Origin: Anaeromyxobacter sp.
GTDB lineage: Bacteria > Myxococcota > Myxococcia > Myxococcales > Anaeromyxobacteraceae
Length of the DNA stretch: 64,000 bases
Direction of reading: 5' to 3'
Assembly (NCBI GenBank): GCA_016718565.1
Contig: JADKCZ010000002.1
Span: forward strand, 703,574-767,573
Under the pieces are notes generated by a model. It had not been told where the DNA came from and searched no databases. It was given only the letters and a program-made list of their open reading frames with translations. Positions 61,701-64,000 of this stretch are shown one piece after another (within the stretch, counting starts at the first letter, position 1; each line of letters starts with the position of its first letter). A program made the translations under genes and the position numbers.

Positions 61701-61914
61701 GACGGTCTGCGTGGCCTGCCACGCCTCGGTGGTGAACGCCGGCGGCACCATCGTCTTCGCCGACGCCGGCGGCCGGCACGGTGGCGGCGGCCTGGGAGAC
61801 CACGCCGACCTGCACCAACTACTGCCACGGCGGCAAGTGGGCGGCCAACGCCAACTACCTGGGCGCCACGCCGGCGCCGACCTGGACCGGGACGGCTGCG
61901 ATGGTGGCCTGTGA
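52777..61914 (+). CDS. Giant multihaem c-type cytochrome lipoprotein 2, main part
   Basis: From the ATG at 52777 the frame gives a lipoprotein signal (AAALSGC) and about 62 CxxCH motifs, 11 C-x-x-Y-CH motifs and four CX4CH motifs (CSNVYCH, CSSTYCH, CATSACH, CASTYCH). The first 700 residues parallel cytochrome 1 motif by motif; the middle has extra modules not in cytochrome 1. Near 61760 a frameshift occurs at VNAGGTIVF, so the last 50 residues to the stop at 61914 are wrong-frame. The family continues in the next frame. If real, the truncated protein lacks the C-terminal domain. Regulation is probably by the upstream FNR-like box. Confidence 0.8.
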   Translation: MRQHLLAASVVVALAAALSGCDQARQVTAPATGSTSCTGCHGDVDGDSGAPPRDVAGATSTEAVTVGAHTAHLAAGVDCAACHVVPARIADAGHIDAGATPKVKFSGKATLDGAAPTWSRTGGGGKGTCSNVYCHGGTLRLGSRGEGVTPTWAGNPPALVGGPCGACHGTAATNGAPAGHGAGLAQADCATCHPDSTLADGSLKPASDGGLHLDGEVQYSAAACAGCHGDPDRAERETLAKAAPPADASGALTGAKVGAHLRHVSSVTGLGSRLSAPFTCAECHAVPTAVPHPAGAPVQFGTATGTLARGPAGTLSPSYGAAGGTCSSTYCHGAGLLGGSNKTPAWTGTATCGTCHFLASPPAPHPATDRAGLVINVATQCIQCHPGTVLATGGINVANGLHVNGVKDVDYHAPGFAAAAAHGGPAKQDLDACRACHGATLDGGPASNGVSCNQCHGGTAWQQRCTLCHGEANRAAVAGQPDVGQPPVNAALAAPPLGSQDESATGSHAVGAHLAHVAPGPLARAFTCQQCHGSPLPTDLGHLDGLVRIGWQLAATGGSTPAPAAGAYPRTPAAASPITCANYCHGATLGGGTRKATDGSALPVAWTGGASEAACGTCHGLPPAYAAPAWHAVSSSGCATCHGYDASAIDTARHVDGTLDLVAGLDCFACHGTRAAGNNAPPRAASSAAVATTDPRVGAHQAHVRAGALAGAFACTACHGTLPIAPDHADGAVTLIWGALATSGGTPATPAAGGVTPGTTATCANYCHGGRWAAPGPANDQYRGGNTSPDWTAGPAEVSCGSCHLVAPTSPAHASVTATKNCGQCHTGYDCTTGNLAACTVNVTAHVNGATDAGGQTCASCHGSAANFAPPLASNGATTGVKVGAHQRHLTGTTLRAAAIGCTECHAVPTAMNHLDGTTGVTWGALATTGGVLPTPAAINAAWEAAPTCTNYCHGGEWAANAAYRGATTAPGWLGSAADVACNDCHQAPPTSPAHTAVTATTSCATCHPGYVCTSGNLAACTVDKAVHLNGVADVTPLSCATCHGTAGRAATAGSFGPANSSANLAAVPPLDTLGASGGVRVGPHLSHSLPQVPASQIYKPILCSECHGLAVNGYTTTHSNLASDVTFASATGANLGGVTPAIVQGTAPTADTCTTYCHGASLTAAQRGSVATWSWTSTGAATCGSCHASPPADQFHTRLAKPSAATTCSACHASVVNATGGIVFTGTGAAATTLHLNGIRQASSATCTSCHGTPGGSAAPPTASNGNTLTTQPKVGAHQVHLTGLRLRSAAIGCAECHVVPTAQNHADATTTVAWGALSSTGGLVPTPAAITAAWETTPTCTNYCHGGTWAANAAYRGTTTAPSWTGTAAQVACNACHLAPPTSPAHSGVTATTSCATCHPGYDCTSGNLAACTVNKALHIGGSLDVTLDCTSCHGTAGRLAAVGMLGPVEGATRLAAAPPRDAAGAATSNKVGPHQGHVNPGATQALVPLLCAECHGAAVNGYTTTHSNLASDVTFAAATRSNLGGVSSAWTPGAPGGCTSYCHGTSFTAAQRGSVTAWRWDTITAAGCGSCHASPPADPAHTSLAKPSAATTCSACHAATVSAGGAILFSGVGAAATTVHIDGTRQTSATCTSCHGTAGVNAAPPSLANVANTNGVGAHQAHVATGAMTTRSVAFACTECHPNQTSMAHANGGAPEVSFAAGLSGVATTWSNTASSCATSACHGGAASQAQWGGTLPTPIWTDAGETFRGCTACHGSPPPLNAATHHPPNPTCAACHPAGATATAMTGAAAAAHVDGTTNRTRTGCTECHGDLTATGVGNADGRAAPGFNAAAASVRGATAATAPAVGAHGRHLTGTTLRTAAIACTECHLVPAAGNLAHATGAGSGGAFATVTFGALSGTGGLVPAYAGSTSATTNASAGSCASTYCHGGRWAPAGATNDQYRGSLPAPSWTGGTAASACGACHRVAPTSTAHAAVTGATNCGNCHPGYDCTTGNLAACTVNRTSHLNGAADAGTLTCASCHGTAGRTATVGTLGASESANNLLAAPPTDTQAATTGVRVGPHQAHSVPAAPGAQIFRPVACSECHGVAVNAYTTAHPNAVTNLTFASATAANLGGVVPSLVQNTAPTADTCTTYCHGASLTAAQRGTTTTWQWNTGLTVDCGSCHGSPPGDAFHTRLAKPSPATACTTCHASVVNAAGGIVFSGVGAAATTLHINGVRQASSATCTSCHGTAAAGNAAPPVSTTGAATGVRVGAHQRHLTGTSLRAAAIGCADCHTVPTAMNHASGTTSVTWGTLASTSSVVPTPATIDAAWEATPTCTNYCHGGKWAANATYRGVTTAPSWLGTTADVACNDCHLAPPTSPAHATVTATTSCANCHPGYTCTSGNLAACSVNLSVHLNGVYDAAAQTCASCHGTAGRVAVGGTFGPANSANNLIAVPPLDTLGAASGVRVGPHLSHSVPQAPASQVFRPILCSECHGTAVNTYGTAHSNLVTNLTFANATNANLGGVTPTLVQNTAPTADTCTTYCHGASLTAAQRGSVATWSWTSAGAADCGSCHASPPADQFHTRLAKPSAATTCSACHLSVVNAAGGIVFTGSGAVAATLHINGVRQASSATCTSCHGTAAAGNFAPPAATTGATLTTDPKVGAHQRHLTSVRLRGTAIACADCHTVPSAVNHATGTATVTWGALARTGGLVPTPATITAAWETTPTCTNYCHGQEWAANATYRGVVTAPSWTGTAAQVACNSCHLAPPTSAIHPVPYPTTTNCSSCHAGYNCVTSNLAACTVNLTTHLNGVPDSSGGTCSSCHGTAGRVSVTGTFGPVNTANNLLAVPPNDTAAAATGVRVGPHISHTVPQVPAQQIYKPVLCSECHGVAVNSYTSGHTNSATDLTFANATAANLGGIIPGIVQNTAPTADTCTTYCHGASFTVAQQGVTTTWSWNTGVAVACNSCHASPPTDPVHTSVPKPSAATVCVACHASVVNAGGTIVFADAGGRHGGGGLGDHADLHQLLPRRQVGGQRQLPGRHAGADLDRDGCDGGL

Positions 61915-63043
61915 CGACTGCCACCGGGCGCCGCCCACCAGCTCGGCGCACGTGGGGGTGACGTCCACCAAGAACTGCCAGGACTGCCACCCGGGCTACA
62001 ACTGCACCACCGGGAGCATGGCGACCTGCACGGTGAACGCGGCCAACCACATCAACGGCGCCTACGAGCCGGCGGTGACGACCTGCCAGAGCTGCCACGG
62101 GTCGGCCACCAACTTCGCCCCGCCGCTGGCGACCAACGGCTCGACCACCGGCGTGAAGGTGGGCGGGCACCAGGCGCACCTGGTGGGCACCACGCAGCGC
62201 GCCACGGCCATGGCCTGCGGCGACTGCCACACCGTGCCGACCCTGCAGACCCACTCCAACGCGGTGGTGGGCTTCACCTGGAACGCGCTGGCCACCACCG
62301 GCGGGCTGGTCCCGACGCCGTCGGCGGCCACCGGCCTGGGCGCGGCGACCACGCCGACCCTGACCACCTGGGAGGCCACGCCGACCTGCACCAACTACTG
62401 CCACGGGCAGAAGTGGGCGGCCGACGCGGTCTACCGCGGCACCATCACGGCGCCGAACTGGAACAGCGGCGTGACGCAGCAGGCCTGCGGCACCTGCCAC
62501 CGGGTGGCCCCGAACAACACCAACCACACGGCGGCCAACGCCGGGACCCAGAACTGCAGCGCCTGCCACACCGGCTACGCCTGCCTGGTGACCAACCTGG
62601 CGGCCTGCACGGTGAACAAGACCATCCACGTGAACGGGACGGCGGAGGCGACCGGCGGGTCCTGCATCGTCTGCCACGCCACGACGGCGGGGGCGCGGCG
62701 ACCCATCGTGCCGGAGTTTGCCCTGGCCTGGTCGCACAAGCGGTCGGCCGCCGGCGCGGTGACCAACTTCGACTGCGCCGTCTGCCACATGGAGGGCGAC
62801 CCCGCCACCGGCAACGCTGTCTCGGGCGTCCACCAGAACGGTGTCATCAACCTGCGCGACCCGGATCTCGGGACCGAGATCGTCAACGTGACCTACACGG
62901 CCGCGACGGCCACCACCCCCGGGCAGCTACGGCGTGGGGACCGGCGTGCTGAACATGGTCGACTTCAGCCGCAACCTCGCGAGCAACGTGCTCGAGCCGG
63001 CGGTGCAGGCCATCATGGTGAACCAGTGCCTCAAGTGCCATGA
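61781..63043 (+). pseudogene. Giant cytochrome 2, second frame segment
   Basis: This frame picks up at AAAWETTPTCTNYCH and encodes eight further CxxCH motifs (CDDCH, CQDCH, CQSCH, CGDCH, CGTCH, CSACH, CIVCH, CAVCH) up to TAATATTPG near 62920, where one extra G shifts the frame again. Compared with other modules, roughly 100 residues between the IVF strand and the AAAWE block are missing at the first junction, suggesting deletion between repeats, or misassembly of repeats. Confidence 0.75.
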
Positions 63044-63902
63044 CGCCAACGGCGCCAACAGCGCGCTGGCGCGGGTGCCGGGCGGGACGGCGCAGAAGCC
63101 GTTCAACACCACCATCTCGGGCGCGGCCTACACCGGCGCGGGCATGACGGCGGGCGGCATCCTGGGCGGCGTGGTGGACGTGGCGGCCTCCTTCGCCACC
63201 ACCAACGCCTCCTACCACCCCATCCTGGGCCAGCAGAACAACTCCTTCGTCGGCAACCTGCGCATGCAGCCGCCGTGGAACACGCGCAGCCCGGCCAAGA
63301 CCCCCGGCACCATCGGCACGGTCGCCTCCTACGGCTTCCTGATCTCGTGCTGGGACTGCCACGCGCCGCTCGGCACCACCAGCGCCACCACCCTGACCGC
63401 CACGGTCACGGCCCACGGCGGCGCCACCACGCTGCGCCAGGCCGGCTGGACGGTGAACGCCACCAACATCTGCACCGTCTGCCACCTGGTGGTCCCGCTG
63501 GTGGGCGCCACCACCAACTCGCACGGCGTGGGCTCGGCCTTCTCCGGCGGCGGCAACAGGCCCCGGCGGCATCGCCCGCACCTCCTGCTGGCGCTGCCAC
63601 GGCAGCCTCAACACCGGCAAGCCGGCCAGGCCCATCTCGGCGCAGGACGTCCACGGCTTCAACGCCATGTCGCCCAGCCTGGGCACCGACACGCGTGGCC
63701 GGTGGGCGGCACCAACACCTACCGCCCGTTCGGCTTCATGCGCAGCGCCGGGGCCAGCGGCATGTGGGTGACCACCAGCTGGAAGCCGCTGTCCGGGCCC
63801 AGCGTCCCGGCGGGCACCGCCACCTGCGGCGGCACCGCCGCCCTGGGCGCCGGCTGCTCGAACAACGACCACCTCGGCTACACCCCGGGCGGCGTCTACT
63901 AG
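62367..63902 (+). repeat. Near-identical 1.5-kb direct repeat, copy in cytochrome 2
   Basis: Partner of 50981-52518, carrying one inserted G (near 62921) and deletions of two (63559) and one (63693) bases. Recent gene conversion or duplication is likely. Confidence 0.8.
62934..63902 (+). pseudogene. Giant cytochrome 2, C-terminal frame segment
   Basis: The third frame starts at VDFSRNLASNVLEPAVQ and matches the C-terminal domain of cytochrome 1 with CLKCH, CWDCH and CTVCH. Two bases are missing near 63559 and one near 63693 relative to cytochrome 1, so about 45 residues including the CWRCH haem motif are out of frame, then the frame is restored to the same C terminus (NNDHLGYTPGGVY). These could be sequencing errors or true decay. 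Confidence 0.75.
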
Positions 63903-63932
63903 CCGCGGCGGGACCAGGCGGTCGAGGCACCT

Positions 63933-63969
63933 GCGCGCCGCACCCTGGCTCCGGCCAGGGGCGGCGCGC
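63933..63969 (+). terminator. Strong hairpin after giant cytochrome 2
   Basis: GCGCGCCGC-A-CCCTGG pairs with CCAGGG-GCGGCGCGC around a CTCCGG loop, about 15 bp with one bulge, 31 bp after the stop and followed by TGCTTCG. Confidence 0.6.
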
Positions 63970-64000
63970 TGCTTCGTGGCGGAGCGGGCGAACCGCTCCA

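Noticed and set aside
46348..63902. CRISPR-like or satellite repeats
   Set aside because: The periodicity comes from repeated protein modules with CxxCH motifs, not from identical DNA repeats with unique spacers.
1..64000. rRNA or tRNA genes
   Set aside because: No cloverleaf-like or rRNA-like segment was recognised on either strand by reading.

Overview
The window is very GC-rich DNA, with near-exclusive G/C third codon positions in the real genes. It carries lipoproteins with myxobacterial-style Cys-rich segments and giant CxxCH-repeat cytochromes, with FNR-type boxes upstream of those cytochromes. Together these point to an anaerobically respiring deltaproteobacterium/myxobacterium, most likely Anaeromyxobacter or a close relative. 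That assignment is inferred from gene content only.

Layout. 1-6.8 kb: secreted and lipoprotein genes of unknown role, including a large gluzincin-like metalloprotease lipoprotein. 6.9-15.1 kb: a peptide-use cluster with an M28 aminopeptidase, a tandem amidohydrolase whose second half is catalytically dead, an M3 oligopeptidase split from its lipoprotein signal by a frameshift inside a hexanucleotide repeat, and a POT peptide transporter. 15.3-16.8 kb: small proteins, a PEGA-domain protein and a GIY-YIG nuclease. 16.9-21.6 kb: a tight operon joining three haem-motif envelope proteins (lipoprotein, beta-barrel with CxxCH, monohaem cytochrome) to a complete SpoIIE phosphatase / RsbW-like kinase / STAS partner-switch. 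21.8-24.8 kb: a fusion of both NfnAB-type subunits with a rubrerythrin-like tail. 25-35.4 kb: ordinary chromosomal genes (PilZ, rhomboid, haemerythrin, aromatic amino acid hydroxylase, receiver, DCC protein, FadL-like porin, DUF3943, CPBP protease, ArsR/SRPBCC pair with an operator).

35.5-43.3 kb is an accessory island. It has three copies of a 37-bp repeat derived from the 3' end of the DUF1015 gene; the intact gene lies at 43219-44433. The copies delimit two tandem inserts. Two of the copies are followed, at exactly the same distance, by related small reading frames. Cargo includes an HNH nuclease, orphan hypothetical proteins, broken DUF932 and Rad52-like phage/plasmid genes, and a gene with an in-frame amber codon. 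No integrase is visible.

46.3-64 kb is occupied by two tandem giant multihaem lipoprotein cytochromes. The first is 2056 aa with about 40 CxxCH motifs. The second spans about 11.1 kb with about 73 CxxCH motifs but is interrupted by several frameshifts. Each is preceded at a similar distance by a perfect TTGAT-N4-ATCAA palindrome, suggesting shared FNR/CRP-family control, and their last 1.5 kb are nearly identical.
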